64,000 nt of DNA, taken from NCBI GenBank assembly GCA_905182985.1, contig CAJJDN010000033.1:575459-639458 (forward strand), read 5' to 3'. Source of the stretch: Paramecium sonneborni (Eukaryota > Ciliophora > Oligohymenophorea > Peniculida > Parameciidae). The translations under genes and the position numbers were made by a program. Positions 37,457 through 49,636 of the stretch are shown one piece after another (the first letter of the stretch is position 1; each line of letters begins with the position of its first letter). Below the pieces are notes generated by a model. The model ran no database searches and was not told where the DNA came from. It was given only the letters and a program-made list of their open reading frames with translations.

Positions 37457-39220
37457 TCATTTGAACTTATTTAATAAAGTTTATATGTCAATACTTTTTC
37501 TATCAGTAGGATCGAAAATTTATTCTTTATTTTACTTATGTTTTCTGGCTGCTTTTAATGGATTTCCTGCAAAAGCTTCATCAAGTCCAACTAATTCTGA
37601 TGTTGGATCAGGCTTATTTAAATATTGATAGATTCTTACAGTATAATTATATTAAACTTATGCTGTTTGTGGTCGTTTTAATTTTGATTTTTCTAAAGGT
37701 TTTTATTTTATAGATAAACTCAACAACCTATTTTCATCTGGTTCTTCTAGAAGTTCTTTTTCTAACTAAGATTTGACTTTCTCTTCAAGATCTTTCAATT
37801 CTTCTACTTTTACAAGCTTTAAGACAATTTAATTAAAATACATCAAATTTTGAATCCATCATTTAAGCAATATCATAAAGTTATTAAATTTGATTTGTTT
37901 CTGAAATAAATTAAGATTCTGTTGGTATATCATTATCATCAATATATATTTCAGTTGCTGGTAATTTTTCATATAGTTTTTCTCTTAAATAATCCTCTTT
38001 GATTAATGGATTTGAACTTATGATTAATTATTGTAGATTTAAAGATTCTAAATAATCAATTTAAGACTCTTCAGCCAATTCATTACCTTCAATATCTAAT
38101 ATTGATATCTTTTCATGAAAAGCTAAAGGACTTATATCTTTTATATTATTAAATGAACAATAAAATTCAACTAGATTAGGCATACTCATAACTCCTAATA
38201 AAAATTAATTTAAATAATTTTACCTGAAATATCAGTCAATTTTGAATTGCTAATCCAAAGTATTTATAAATTTCTTAACTTAGTTCCTAGTAATCTCAAT
38301 GATTCAATTTGAGAATGATTTAATTTTAATTCTTATAAATTTTATAAATACTCTCCTAGCATATAAAGAGAATCATTCATAGTATTAAATCTAAATTATA
38401 TGGATTTAATTTAATCGAATTAGCTCTAAAAATATATAATTATTATATTATATACTTCATTTTTTTTAGTTATCTCTGATAAAGTATCTACATCCATTGT
38501 ATCGTAAATCATATCATCTATTTTTCTTTTTGCTATTTATAATTAAAATATTGGTTCTGAGATTTGAGATTCCTACTATTTAGGTAGAGATAATTTCTTT
38601 GTTTCTACTTCTTCTTCTTTTTTTAATTCAATTTTTTTTCCTTATTATGTTAATGATGATCTCCTTAATATTGAAGGTTTAGTAACTATAGAGTTATTAA
38701 GACTTTATTCCTAATTTTAAATAATTGATTTATCTTCATCTTATTACTACTATTTTGCAGATGATAACCTTTTTAGTGCAAATATTGGAGGTTTTTATTC
38801 TTTTTATTCTTTTTATTCAAATTATAATTGTTCTGTGTTTTTCTATATTTTTTTAATCATAAGAGGTCTTGTTGGTTAAGCTGATGTAATTCTGTTTGAT
38901 ATTATTGTTTATTTAAGTTAAGAAATCTTGCTTTAATCTAATAATTTGGATGTATTTATTGATGAAGGAGGCTTTGATGAATTTGGTGTAGCTGTCTCTT
39001 TATAAAAATTAGATGTAGCAGTAGACATAGCATCAAGTTTACTTTTCTTTAAGTTTTCTTGTTTATCTCCAACTTGCCTTACTCTAAAATTTCCTTTATA
39101 ATCATCACTGATGAATTCCTCTGGAGCAACCTTTCTATTTTTCTCTTCGTGATATTTTTGAACAAAACTTTGTGCTAATGATTCATCTAGTCTTTCTAAT
39201 AATTTTTAGTTTAATTTCAT
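37457..39220 (-). CDS. LRRC56: leucine-rich repeat protein LRRC56 (ODA8)
   Basis: 559 residues after removing introns of 30, 29 and 25 nt. The N-terminal half is low-complexity and basic. Residues about 270-410 hold LRRs of the SDS22-like type: LQELKLNHSQIESLRLLGTK, LQILWISNSKLTDISG, LVEFYCSFNNIKDISPL and ISILDIEGNELAEESQIDYL. These match vertebrate LRRC56 (LKLNGSHLGSLRDLG, LWLARCGLADLDG) closely. LRRC56/ODA8 helps to assemble and transport outer-arm dynein into cilia. A Gln/Lys-rich C-terminus follows. The stop faces the MORN gene stop across 28 bp. Confidence 0.86.
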
Positions 39221-39339
39221 TCAAATTTTATTATATACTTAAACAAGTTTCATTTATATAATTATTTTAATAACAGACATACAAATCAAGTAATTAACTA
39301 AAAACAAATAAAATATTTATGATGAAAAACTAATGAAAG

Positions 39340-39784
39340 ATGAAAAAGGAAAGATCAAATCATAAACCTTTATCAGTCTTTGTATCATCAAATGAACAAC
39401 TAACTATTTTAAGTTAAAATTTTATACATGATAATTTTGATAGTAAGACTTTTGCAAATGATAAAAGATAATACTATTAACAACTTAATAGATGTTTATA
39501 ATCATATTAGCAGAGTAATAGAAAATTTTTTAAAGTCTTTAATAAATTATAATGAAAATAATTAGAAGAAGAATTAATAAAATTAAGAGAAGGATGCAAA
39601 ATAGCTTAAATAATTGGTAATATTATTTAGTAATATTTTAGGTTTCATGAAGTTGGTTATTACTTTTTTGTAAATATTGATTTCTGAAAACAGTATGAGA
39701 ACAACTGTGATACAATACTTTGAAACATCTTTGATAGATGATAATCAGAAATATTTCAATGTTTTAGATGAATACTCAAAATGA
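39340..39784 (+). CDS. small protein with uncertain splicing
   Basis: 137 residues if one ordinary 31-nt intron (near 39537-39567) is removed. The 5' part (start MKKERSNHKPLSVFVSS) and the 3' part (ENSMRTTVIQYFETSLIDDN) look coding. A different reading with a 25-nt intron at about 39618-39642 gives the more natural stretch LEEELIKLREGCKIAQIIG but needs a TGA to be bypassed. So either the simple model is right or the gene is damaged. No family recognised. Confidence 0.5.
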
Positions 39785-40232
39785 TTTGAATGAAAAATCT
39801 CTCTTCAATTAATGAGTATGATTGGTATTTGTAATCTATATAAATAATTCATTTATTTTATTACAAATTGTTATTTATGCAAATATTAATTAATCTTTTT
39901 TCATAATATGTAAAAATTTTTTAGTAAATAATTTAAATAATTATGATATTTTATAATAAGCGAACTTAAAAAAGACATTGAGATAAATTAACTGTAAATT
40001 TAACATGAATCATTCGAATGTAAGAATCATAAATGGAGCATCAAGCACTAAACCATAATCAGCAAAAATTTGAATTTGATATTAAAGAAATAATAGATGT
40101 AAAGAAAAGTCTAAATATATACTAAATTGTTAAACTAAGCTATTTAAATTTTAATGATCAAGAAATGAAATAAATATAAAATATTTTAAAACTGTTTTTA
40201 AGTATAAATTAATAAATTTTCTTAAAAAAAAA
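39785..40232. other. intergenic, nothing recognised
   Basis: About 450 bp, AT-rich, with TGA codons in all plus frames. No RNA gene or repeat seen. Confidence 0.5.
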
Positions 40233-41588
40233 ATGAATGAGGACTTCGAGTAAATTGAAGATAATTAAACAGATTCAAATCTTATGTTAAATAAATAGAG
40301 AACCCTTAGCAATTATTAATAAGATTCAGAATTCGCAACTAGGGTAATTACTAACTAATCTGAATCAAACCAAAAAAAATAATCAATTATATTAATTGAT
40401 CATTCTGAACATTAAGACTTTTAGGAATAATAAAATTATTTTAAACTAGACAAAAATGTAGAAAAAAAAGGATTAGAACATAAAAATATAAGATTTTTAT
40501 CTTAATAAAAAAAGAGTTCATAGATTGAAAAATTTTATCACTCTTAAACAAGAATACAGATTTAAGATGATTCATCATATTAAAATCATTATTGCAATAG
40601 CTATATGCAAAGTTTAAAAAAATATAATTAATTAAAAAGTAATGATTATCAGAATATAAGTGCTGGACATGATGATTATAATAGTGATAATGTTGATGAA
40701 TTATAAGAATAAAGAAAATAAAAAATAAGAGAATTAGAATTATAAATTTAGGTGGCTTAAATAGAAATAGATGAATAAGACGAAAAAATTAAATTAAATA
40801 AAGGTATGATCACTACCTTTGAAAACTTTATGCTTAAAGATTATAATTATGAGGAATTTAAGAAAATTTTATAGTCTGATAGCAATTTTAAAACGGATAA
40901 TATTTTGATTACTCATCTCATTAATAAACTAAAATAATTATTACAAGAATTCTAGAATTCAATTATTGATAGAATTGATAGATTTGATGGTAAAACAGAA
41001 TTTGAAAAAGATTATAACGGTGATTAAAATAGAAATTCAAAAGTAAATGATCAACCATTAGATATAATTACAAGGGAATTCTAAATTTTCTCACAATAAT
41101 AATAATAATAAATAGATATTTAAGATAATAAAGATTAAATCATAAATCAAGATTTTTTATTGACAAACAATAACTTAAATTCACTAATACTTTCTATTAA
41201 TGATTAAACAAAATTGTTACGTGATGTTTTGTAAAAAAGTTGTTGTTTAATAATAAAATTTAATTGTGAAATATATAATGGCCTTTAAGGAATGTCCAAA
41301 AATAAAAATTAGCTTGAATAAATTGGAGATTTAACAAAGTCTGTAAAGTAAATAATTTAATAAATTTAATCAATAATTAATCAATAATTGGATCTATAAT
41401 AAATTTCAACTGAAAACGATCAAATTTTGCTTTTAGATTTGTTGAAATAGCTAATAAATAAATAAGAAAAAGCAAAATAATTTCAAAAATTGTTTGAATA
41501 ACTTATATTTTAAAGAATTGATCTTGTTCAGCAAAGTGAAGAAAATTTAAGAGAAGAAATGGTAAAAAGATTACAATCTTTTAATTGA
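40233..41588 (+). CDS. coiled-coil protein, unknown function
   Basis: 451 residues in one open frame without any needed intron. The first 150 residues are Gln/Asn/Ser-rich and disordered. The middle has a coiled coil (around ELQEQRKQKIRELELQ) and the last 150 residues another (DLTKSVKQIIQQIQSIINQQ). A run of seven glutamines comes from TAA codons. No membrane segment. Function not recognised. Confidence 0.8.
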
Positions 41589-41734
41589 TATTAATATTTT
41601 ATAATTATTAAAGAAAATTCTTTAAATTGATTTCTACCTTAAGTTCTTCTTTATAAATTATAAGAAATTCTAAGTTAAATAATATAGATTTCTATATTGA
41701 ATTTATTTTTTAAAATTAATTATAATATTCTCTC

Positions 41735-43480
41735 ATGCTATATTGTCAGGAGTTGAAAAACAAGGCTTCTTCAATTATTTCATATACAAATTTAGGATGG
41801 TAATAAACAGGAATAATATGTGATTGTCTCTAAGATAGATATGAGATTGAAATTAAATATTCTAAGGCAATAGAAAAATTAGCAACAAAATTAGCACCAA
41901 TAAATGAATTTTTTAGTGCTTCCTTTGGAATAAGAGCATAATTATCATCTCAATTTGCTGAAGAAATAAAAGGAGAAATTGATTTAATTAAATAGCTTAT
42001 TGCTTAATAAAAAGCAACTCAATATATAGATTATATAAAATTGTGGGATAGTTAATTATAATCAATAAAATCAAATTTTAAAGCAGCAGAAGGATTTTTA
42101 AAAAATAAAAAAAGAGAATATGAAATTGAGGGAACATTAGAAATTGCATTTTCAGTTTGTTAATAAGAGAAACTTGAAAAATAAAGAAATAAGTATTATT
42201 AAATATTAATAATATAGAGCTCTTGTATGTAAAAAAGAATATTAATAAGCTAAAGGAAATTATTTAGAATTAAAATAAGAAATGGAAGAGGTTTTGAAAG
42301 AGTAAGAAGTTGAAGTTACATTAGACTAAATTTAATAATTAAATTTATAAAGGCTGAATGCAGTCAAAGATTGTATTCTAAAAATATTTGTATATGAGTC
42401 TTCTATTGCAAAAAATCATTTATATGATTTAGAAAAGATGTCTGAAGTAATTTATAATTACAATAATTAGAGATTACATGATTAAGATTAAAATTAATTT
42501 ATTGAAGAATTTATTAAAAAAAATAAATAATAGGAAATAAATTCTGTTGAATTGGAATCATTTCTTACTAAATTATTAGATAGTTAAGGTTAATAATAAA
42601 TATATACAACTAATATCTATCCTATAGGACCTGAAAGGACAGAAGAATAAATTTAATAAGCTACATAGGAGATATAATAATCACCTTAAAAGTAGGAAGA
42701 ATTTTTAAATTTTTTATCTTAAAAGTTCAATTCAAGTACCTTTTAATTATCTCTATAAGAGTTTATTTAATGTACAACTATATCTATAGGAATCTTGGAT
42801 TAAGTAATTATTCCTTTTTAATAATTAAGTGTTATGAAAATAAGAATGCCGTATTGGCTTAATAGTTACTATAATTTAGTTTTGGACTATTCACTAAAGA
42901 TAAGTAAACAAGATATATGTAGGACATGCTAGTGAATCATTAAATTTGGTAGTATCGTGATTATTGGGAAGCTGTTATCATAAACTAAATATCTAAGGTA
43001 AAAAAAGGAACCAAAGAAAATATCAATACAAGCATTCTTATTATTCTAACATAAGTAGCATAACATATGTTGATGTTCAAATTATCGCCAGATTTAGTTA
43101 GAGATATTGTTTAAAAGTTTTCTTAATTTTTTAAATTGAACAAAGAAATAGCAGAGGATCTAATTGTAAAATATTAAATTATTATAATTAGTAAGCTATT
43201 AACAGCTAAGTTTGAAATATAAATTTGTAATAAATTTTATAATTAAATAGAATAGTTTATATAATCTTAATTTTTTATTACAAACTTTGATAACAATTTG
43301 AAAATATATTATCTTATATTTGATTCTAAAGTTTATAATTTAACACTATAATAATTGGTAGGATACTTTAATCTTAATCAATAAATGGTAGTGATGATTT
43401 TCTACATTTATTATAAATAGATTATTCACTAAAAAATTAAGTTATGTTTGTTAAAAATATATGAAAATAAAAGAATTTGA
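41735..43480 (+). CDS. F-BAR domain-like protein
   Basis: 564 residues after removing introns of 25 and 26 nt. The N-terminus has the pattern of an F-BAR helix bundle: GWQQTGIICDCLQDRYEIEIK, YSKAIEKLATKLAP and the following long helices with KQLIAQQKATQYIDY. F-BAR dimers bind and curve membranes. After a Gln/Pro-rich break near residue 330 comes a second all-helical region (ENKNAVLAQQLLQFSFGLFT, DYWEAVIINQISKVKKGTKE). That region is not an SH3 and I could not assign it. The start is the first ATG, 20 residues before the F-BAR signature. The stop lies 2 bp from the stop of the next gene on the opposite strand. Confidence 0.72.
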
Positions 43481-43482
43481 AA

Positions 43483-43914
43483 TCAAAATTAGTAATCCTC
43501 CTTAATCGTTCCTTCATTATTTTGAATAGTATTATTAATAGGTTAAGATTGTTTTTTATAATTTTATGTATTATTATTGATTTCATGTTGATTATGATGA
43601 TTAGGAGTTGATTTTTGTAACTTTTGTAAGATTTTAGTTAATGATTGATCTAAATTATGTGAAGAGAATGTTCTATATTGATTATATTTGATAGGCTTTA
43701 GCTGTTATATTTCATCAAAAATATTATTAAAGTTTAGAGATTAAGAATTAAGTTTTTAGATTTGTTAAGTGAGATTAGTTACTATTGATTATTATGAATT
43801 ACTAATTTAAGAATCCTAAATATTTTTATCATTCAATTATTGTTTCAATAATTTGATCTATTCTTTATTTATTGAATTATTGAATTTGAATTTAGAGATA
43901 GAATGTGTGGCCAT
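43483..43914 (-). CDS. small Gln/Asn/Ser-rich protein, unknown function
   Basis: 143 residues without intron. The composition is extreme: Asn, Gln, Ser and Lys make up most of it, with a possible short coiled coil (NKEQIKLLKQQLNDKN). The C-terminus is His/Asn-rich (TPNHHNQHEINNNTQN). No signal peptide. Its 3' end meets the F-BAR gene 3' end with two bases between. It could be a regulatory or scaffold protein; no family recognised. Confidence 0.65.
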
Positions 43915-44034
43915 TTTTATGGAAAATATTTATTTTTTTTCTATTTTAATTATAATGAAAATAGTGTTAATTTCTAGATTTGAATTGTATAAAAGGAATT
44001 AAGTAATATAGATAATTATAATATAAATACAGAA

Positions 44035-44232
44035 ATGGAATAAATTGAAAGAGAAATAAAAGAGATAGATAAGTAATTAATTTATTAATTGATAATTATA
44101 AATTATAAAAATGGAAAATAATATAATGTAGTTTCTCAGTTTGATAAATTGTAATGTCTAATTTTTGCGAATATAAATAATAATATATTTGTGAAAAATA
44201 AGTTATAGGATATTGGAAATATTGAGAAGTGA
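44035..44232 (+). CDS. possible small protein of 65 residues
   Basis: ATG to TGA with no intron: a charged N-terminal helix (MEQIEREIKEIDKQLIYQL) then a hydrophobic/polar part ending LQDIGNIEK. The composition is less random than the surrounding DNA and the frame is open for 66 codons, but length alone is weak evidence. The next gene begins 50 bp later on the same strand. Confidence 0.4.
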
Positions 44233-44281
44233 TAAGTTAATTAAGAAAAATTGATTACATATTTTTAATTGACAAAAAGAA

Positions 44282-45831
44282 ATGTTTGTCGACTTATGGT
44301 TAAATTTATGTTGTGCAAGAAAGCCAAAGCAAGAAGCGCAAGATCAACCTATAAGCATGAAAGAAGATTCAAATAAACCAATACTAGACACAGGATAAGT
44401 GTATGTACCATCACCTGTTGAACAGAAAGCATTACAATCAACATCATAGGAGTTACGGCAGAAGTTATAAGAAGCTTAAGAGAAGCGGCAGCAAACATAA
44501 CAACTATAATAGCAGAACCATTTCTAGAATATGATAAATAAAGGAGCAGTAAAGACATCAATAGAAATGGAAGGTATGTTAACTATTTTTATTAAGAGTG
44601 GAACCTGTCGAAGGATTTCTCTCATTATCTGATAATAAATCCAATAAGATGGCTAGCTGGGAAGCTTTAGAACTCTCAAGATAAAATGATGTTTTAGGAT
44701 AACTAGCTTAGTTCTCAATTTTAGCTAAGTCAATATCTTCTAATAATGGTCCATATTAAGGTAGTAATCCAGGTAGTCAACCATCATCTGATTAGTAAAT
44801 TATGTCTGGACCATACCCATAGTAAATATCATATCCAAAACATTAGGTAAAATATACAAAATCTTGCTTAAACTACATAATTGGATGTTATAGAAGAGTA
44901 TCCTAAAAAATCTATGATAAAGTAAATAATCTAAATTCAATCTTAGATCATAAAGCTAAATGTCATTAGAAACTGGAAAAATTGAGAAAAAACGAATCCA
45001 AAAAGATAAAAAGCAATCAAATAATAAAACTTATAAAGCATCAGCAAATGATAATGCAGCTAGAAAAGAAGTTACTCATGCTAAACTTTGGGATAAGAAT
45101 GAAGATGCAATTTTAAGATAAGCTTATTTAAATTTTAATGGAAATTGGAGAAAAATAGCAGAACAACTACCAGGAAGAAATATGAATTAATGTTCATAAA
45201 GATGGAGAAGATTAAATCCTCAAGAAGTATATCTTATAATTGATCTTAAGAATAATAAAAAAAAATGGACTTTTGATGATGATTAAAAAATAATCCAACT
45301 TGTCTAAAAATACGATAAAAATTGGGCAGAAATAGCAAAACATTTATAAGGTAAAAGTGGAAAACAAATAAGAGAAAGGTATCTCAATAAATTAGATCCA
45401 TCGATTAATTCATCTCCTTGGACAAAAGAAGAAGATGATATTATTTTAAAAGTTTATAAAGAACATGGCGCTAAATGGAGTATCGCTTCAAAATAATTGA
45501 AAGGAAGACCAGTAAATATATTAATTTAAATTAATTAGGAAAATACTGTTAAAAATAGATTTTATTCTTATATAAGAAGAGTCTTTTTGGGTCAGTAGAA
45601 CCCATATTCAGTGGTTTTAAATAATGGTGATATTAATGGTCATGATAATACATTATCCCAAGATAGTGAATCCATTAAATAAGCTTTATCAATGGACTAA
45701 ACTCCTTCAGTATTATTGATTTTAATATAATTTAGTTCACTGCTTCTTCATACTTAAGTTCTTTTATGGATGATGATTATTTGGAAGATGAAGATGAACC
45801 AAATGAATAAGAAGATCAGTTTAAAATTTGA
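44282..45831 (+). CDS. three-repeat MYB transcription factor with N-terminal extension
   Basis: 473 residues after removing introns of 25, 25, 25, 27 and 26 nt. Residues about 245-395 form R1R2R3 MYB repeats: LWDKNEDAILRQAYLNFNG...WRRL, WTFDDDQKIIQLVQKYDKNW...RERYLNKL, and WTKEEDDIILKVYKEHGAKW...NRFYSYIRR. The spaced tryptophans are kept in all three. The C-terminus is acidic (DDDYLEDEDEPNE), a possible activation region. Ahead of the MYB lies an unrelated 220-residue extension (MFVDLWLNLCCARKPKQ..., Gln-rich). The third intron joins it in frame with the MYB; without it, the upstream frame ends inside the MYB start. So one gene is likely, two overlapping genes possible. 3R-MYBs often control cell-cycle genes. 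Confidence 0.8.
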
Positions 45832-45844
45832 TATTATTTTTTTA

Positions 45845-46816
45845 ATGGGAAATTAATGTAATCATGTTGAAATCAATGACAATGAATTCAAATCTGTTTA
45901 AATTGAAGATGATTCTGATTCATTCTTAATCTAAAAATTTGATCCAAAAATCAATCTTCTCAAAAACTCTGATCTAAAAAATATACAATCTCTTGATTCA
46001 TTAAACAGTACAAAAACACAATTTCATGATAAAGTTAAGAAGGTCCCTTTTAATGTTAAATTACATCGCAAAAGAACATTGCATTATGAAAGTATCCATG
46101 ATTCTCAAGCTTAATCTCCAACAAATTAAGTTTCTGAGTATTTTGAATATCCAAATGGTGTTTATTAAGGTTATTTAGTAGATGGGAAAAGAGAAGGTTA
46201 GGGCTAGTTTTTTTATCATGATGGATCATATTTCAAAGGTGATTGGAAAAATGACATGGCAAACGGTTTTGGAAAAATTAAGTTTTAGGAAGGAGAATAA
46301 TATGAAGGAGAGTTCTTAAATGATTAACAACATGGTTTTGGTAAGTACATATCGAATTAGTTGAAATATGAAGGATAATGGAAGGAAAATCTACCTTGCG
46401 GAAATGGAATTGAGATTTATAATAAATATTACATATATGAGGGAGAGTTTTAAAATGGATTGAAACATGGAAAAGGTAAAATTCAATGGTACAAGGATGA
46501 TTCAAGATATGAAGGAGAGTTTTGTGAAAATCAATTAAATGGAAAAGGCATTTACTATTTTGGAGATAAAGAAATTTACGAAGGATAATTCAAAGATGGG
46601 AAAATGCATGGATATGGAAAGTTTGAATGGCCAAATGGAAAAATATATGAAGGAAATTATTATTTAGGAAGAAAATAAGGATTTGGAAAGTTTACTGCAC
46701 CTGATAGAATTTATACAGGAGAATGGTATGATGGAGTGTATCATGGATATGGAAAATTAGAAAACAAAGACAAAGTAATAGAAGGATATTGGGTAAATGG
46801 AGTTTTCTAAAAATGA
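45845..46816 (+). CDS. MORN-repeat protein with N-terminal lipidation signal
   Basis: 323 residues in one frame without intron. The start MGNQCNHVEIND has Gly2 and Cys5, again a likely myristoylation/palmitoylation site. After a 95-residue acidic linker come about nine MORN repeats to the end (VYQGYLVDGKREGQG, YFKGDWKNDMANGFG, YEGEFLNDQQHGFG, RYEGEFCENQLNGKG, IYEGNYYLGRKQGFG, IYTGEWYDGVYHGYG). Probably a lipid-anchored cortical or membrane scaffold like the other two here. The ATG lies only 13 bp after the MYB stop. Confidence 0.9.
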
Positions 46817-47021
46817 ATTTTCCTAATTTACTTTTTATATTATTTAATGAATAATATTAGTAATTTTATAGACACAACAGTTTTATATTCTATTCTTAAG
46901 ATCAAGATTACAATCAATAAATAATAAATAAATAAGGATTGATATTAGTAATTTGTTGGAATTAAAAATATTGAATGCAGATTATATATGATCATATTAA
47001 TGAAATATTAATTAAAAACGG

Positions 47022-48302
47022 ATGAAACGAATTGTTTTGTTAGCATATTTGTGCATATATACATTTGCAACTGATTCTGTCAAAGATTTTGAATTCTTGA
47101 CTTAAAGTGATTATGGAAAAAAAGTATTAAAAGAATAATAGCTAGTTCTGAAATCTAGTTAAAGTAATTATATAAATAATTAACAAGACCCTGTTGATTT
47201 GATTATTAATTTAAATCATTTTGAATCTGAGCTTGTGATGGATAGTGAGAAGATAATGAAAGAGTATTAGACAATCTATACAAGCAGTATATATATTCAA
47301 AATTTATAAAATAGATATTGAAAGAAAATAAGCATTGAAATAAAAGATATTCTTATCGAAATATCAATTACAAAATGTTGGTGAAGAACTTACTATTGTT
47401 ACAAAAGAAAAAGAATTTTCAGAAAAAATATATGAAGAAAGAAAAAAATTATTAACAGAAGAAAATAAATTTGTTCCTTAAATGCAAGCTATTCGTAATG
47501 ATGAAGTATTATAAGCAATTTTATTATTAGGTTGATAAATTATAAACTTTAAAAAAAGAAATTAATCAAACATCTAAAGTCATTAACTCATTTTTATAAT
47601 AATTTTAAGGTTTAGCACATTTTTTAGCAAAAAAACCAGATTTAAGTGAATCACCAGCATTCTTAGCTAATAATAAATAGAATGATGAATTAAATAAGTT
47701 TAAATCAATGTGCAATGATATAAGAAATGAATTAGATACTGTTGTGATTGATAACCCTTACACTTTAGTCTTATGTATTTTCACATATTAAGACATAAGT
47801 TTCATTGAAGCCATTATTGGCTACTGAAAATGCTCATTTGATTGAAGAGGTTCCTTAATTATTAAAAACATTGAATCTTGCTTTAGAATCAAGTTCTGAA
47901 GAAATTGAAGCTGTAAGTAATGAGAGATAAGAATTGTTTAATATTGAAAAAAATGAACTTAAAAAAGATGTAGATAAAAGATCAGCTGAAGTAAATTAAC
48001 TATTTAATTAATTAGTGTGATTAAATTAAATAAATATTTGAAAGATCTTCTGTTGATTTAGATAAATTAACAAATTAATAAGCTGATTTGAAAAAAAAGA
48101 TTGCTTAATTATAAACAGAATAAGAATAATTATAATCTGATATGGAAGGATAATAAGTATTAATATTTATTTAATAAAATAGAGAGAATACAGAAATAAA
48201 TTAAAGAATAATTTAGCGAATTTAGGATTGATTAGGAAAATTAAGTACTTATTGAGTTAAAACAATAAAGGATATTTGCAATTCATTAAGAATTAAAAAT
48301 GA
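47022..48302 (+). CDS. secreted coiled-coil protein (trichocyst-matrix-like?)
   Basis: About 382 residues after removing introns of 28, 25, 25, 28 and 26 nt; a further 24-nt in-frame intron near 47163-47186 is possible. A cleavable signal peptide (MKRIVLLAYLCIYTFA) is followed by long acidic and Gln-rich coiled coils (IERKQALKQKIFLSKYQLQ, DLKKKIAQLQTEQEQLQ) with no membrane segment. Acidic, heptad-rich secreted proteins in Paramecium are often trichocyst matrix proteins; that identity is only a guess, since I see no diagnostic motif. Confidence 0.75.
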
Positions 48303-48597
48303 GGAGCATATATGTTTGTTTTAATCTATATATTTATATAATAATTAAACGTCAACTTTATTTATAGTTATTGTTATAAGCCATTCTAAAATGAATTATT
48401 TTTTGTATTAATTAGATAATTTATAGATATTTAATATAAATTAATTTAATAAATAATATTGTTGTGATTCATGATCTATGTAAGTTGAGATTGTAATTTG
48501 ATGCATTTTGTCTATTAAATAAGCATTTATTAATACGGATTAATAATATTGTTATAAATTTCAAGTTAATCTATTAAGTGGAAATTTTAAATAACAA

Positions 48598-49457
48598 ATG
48601 GAAATCATTGAAACTTATAACAATTCAAAATAACTAATTGGAGGAATATATAATAAAGATGAACTTGTAATTGCTTAATGGGGTGGCAATGTTATATTTA
48701 GGAAAAAAAATGAAATGGATGTTAAAATTAATACATTCTGTGTTGGTAATAAATAAATTTATATTTTAAAGGACTTTTAAAGATTACAGGTGATAAATAC
48801 TTATGCTTTACAAGCAAAAATCATTTATTATAAATTAATGAAGATAGGAAGATTGAATAAATAGATTAGCAAGATAGTCCTTATTTTGTAAGTGATTTTT
48901 ATTTGAAAACATGTCTATTTATGCACAATACAATCTAATAATAAAGATTTTTATGTCTTTGGAATATGCTAACACAATAGAAATCTAAATATGAACATAT
49001 CAGCAGCATTACAAGTGTAATGGCTGCTGATGATGGCATTTGGTTGGGAGATAAGGATGGATATTTAAATTTTATTACATATAAACTAAAGCTTCAAAAA
49101 CGTGTTAAAAGTATGTAAATCTATTATATCACAGTATTTTAGAATGAAATCTCCAAAATTTAAATTATGAACTAGAAAATATATTGTACTTCATAATAGT
49201 AACTTAAACTATTTTTTTCAAATTAAGTTATCTTAATTTCTACTTTCGATAGTGAAATTAGCTGTATTGGTGCATTTAAAAATAAATTAATATTAGGAAC
49301 AACAAATGGATAGTTAATGATTTAAGAAAATTAGAAGAATTTTTAAAAACATCAGATACATACTAATTCCATTACGAGTTTCTCTGTTAATGATACTCAA
49401 ATTGTAACTACAAGCAGTGATCGTACTGCTAAAATCATTCAATTAAGAACTGAATGA
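48598..49457 (+). CDS. WD-repeat-like protein
   Basis: 269 residues after removing introns of 26 and 24 nt. The sequence shows a beta-propeller rhythm: GGIYNKDELVIAQWGGNVIF, SITSVMAADDGIWLGDKDGY, SCIGAFKNKLILGTTNGQL and the last blade NSITSFSVNDTQIVTTSSDR. About six weak blades can be counted, so it is small for a full WD40 propeller. No other domain. Partner unknown. Confidence 0.72.
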
Positions 49458-49636
49458 AATATATATATATATAAAAAAGATTAATATTCAAATTATTCAG
49501 ACATATTAGAATTCCTTTAATAAATAGAATGCAATTATATTTAATATTTGTGTTTATTAATTTTATTTCTAATTGAATTTGATTATTTTTAAGAATTAAA
49601 TTATAAATATTTTATACTTATATTTTAATTAATAAA

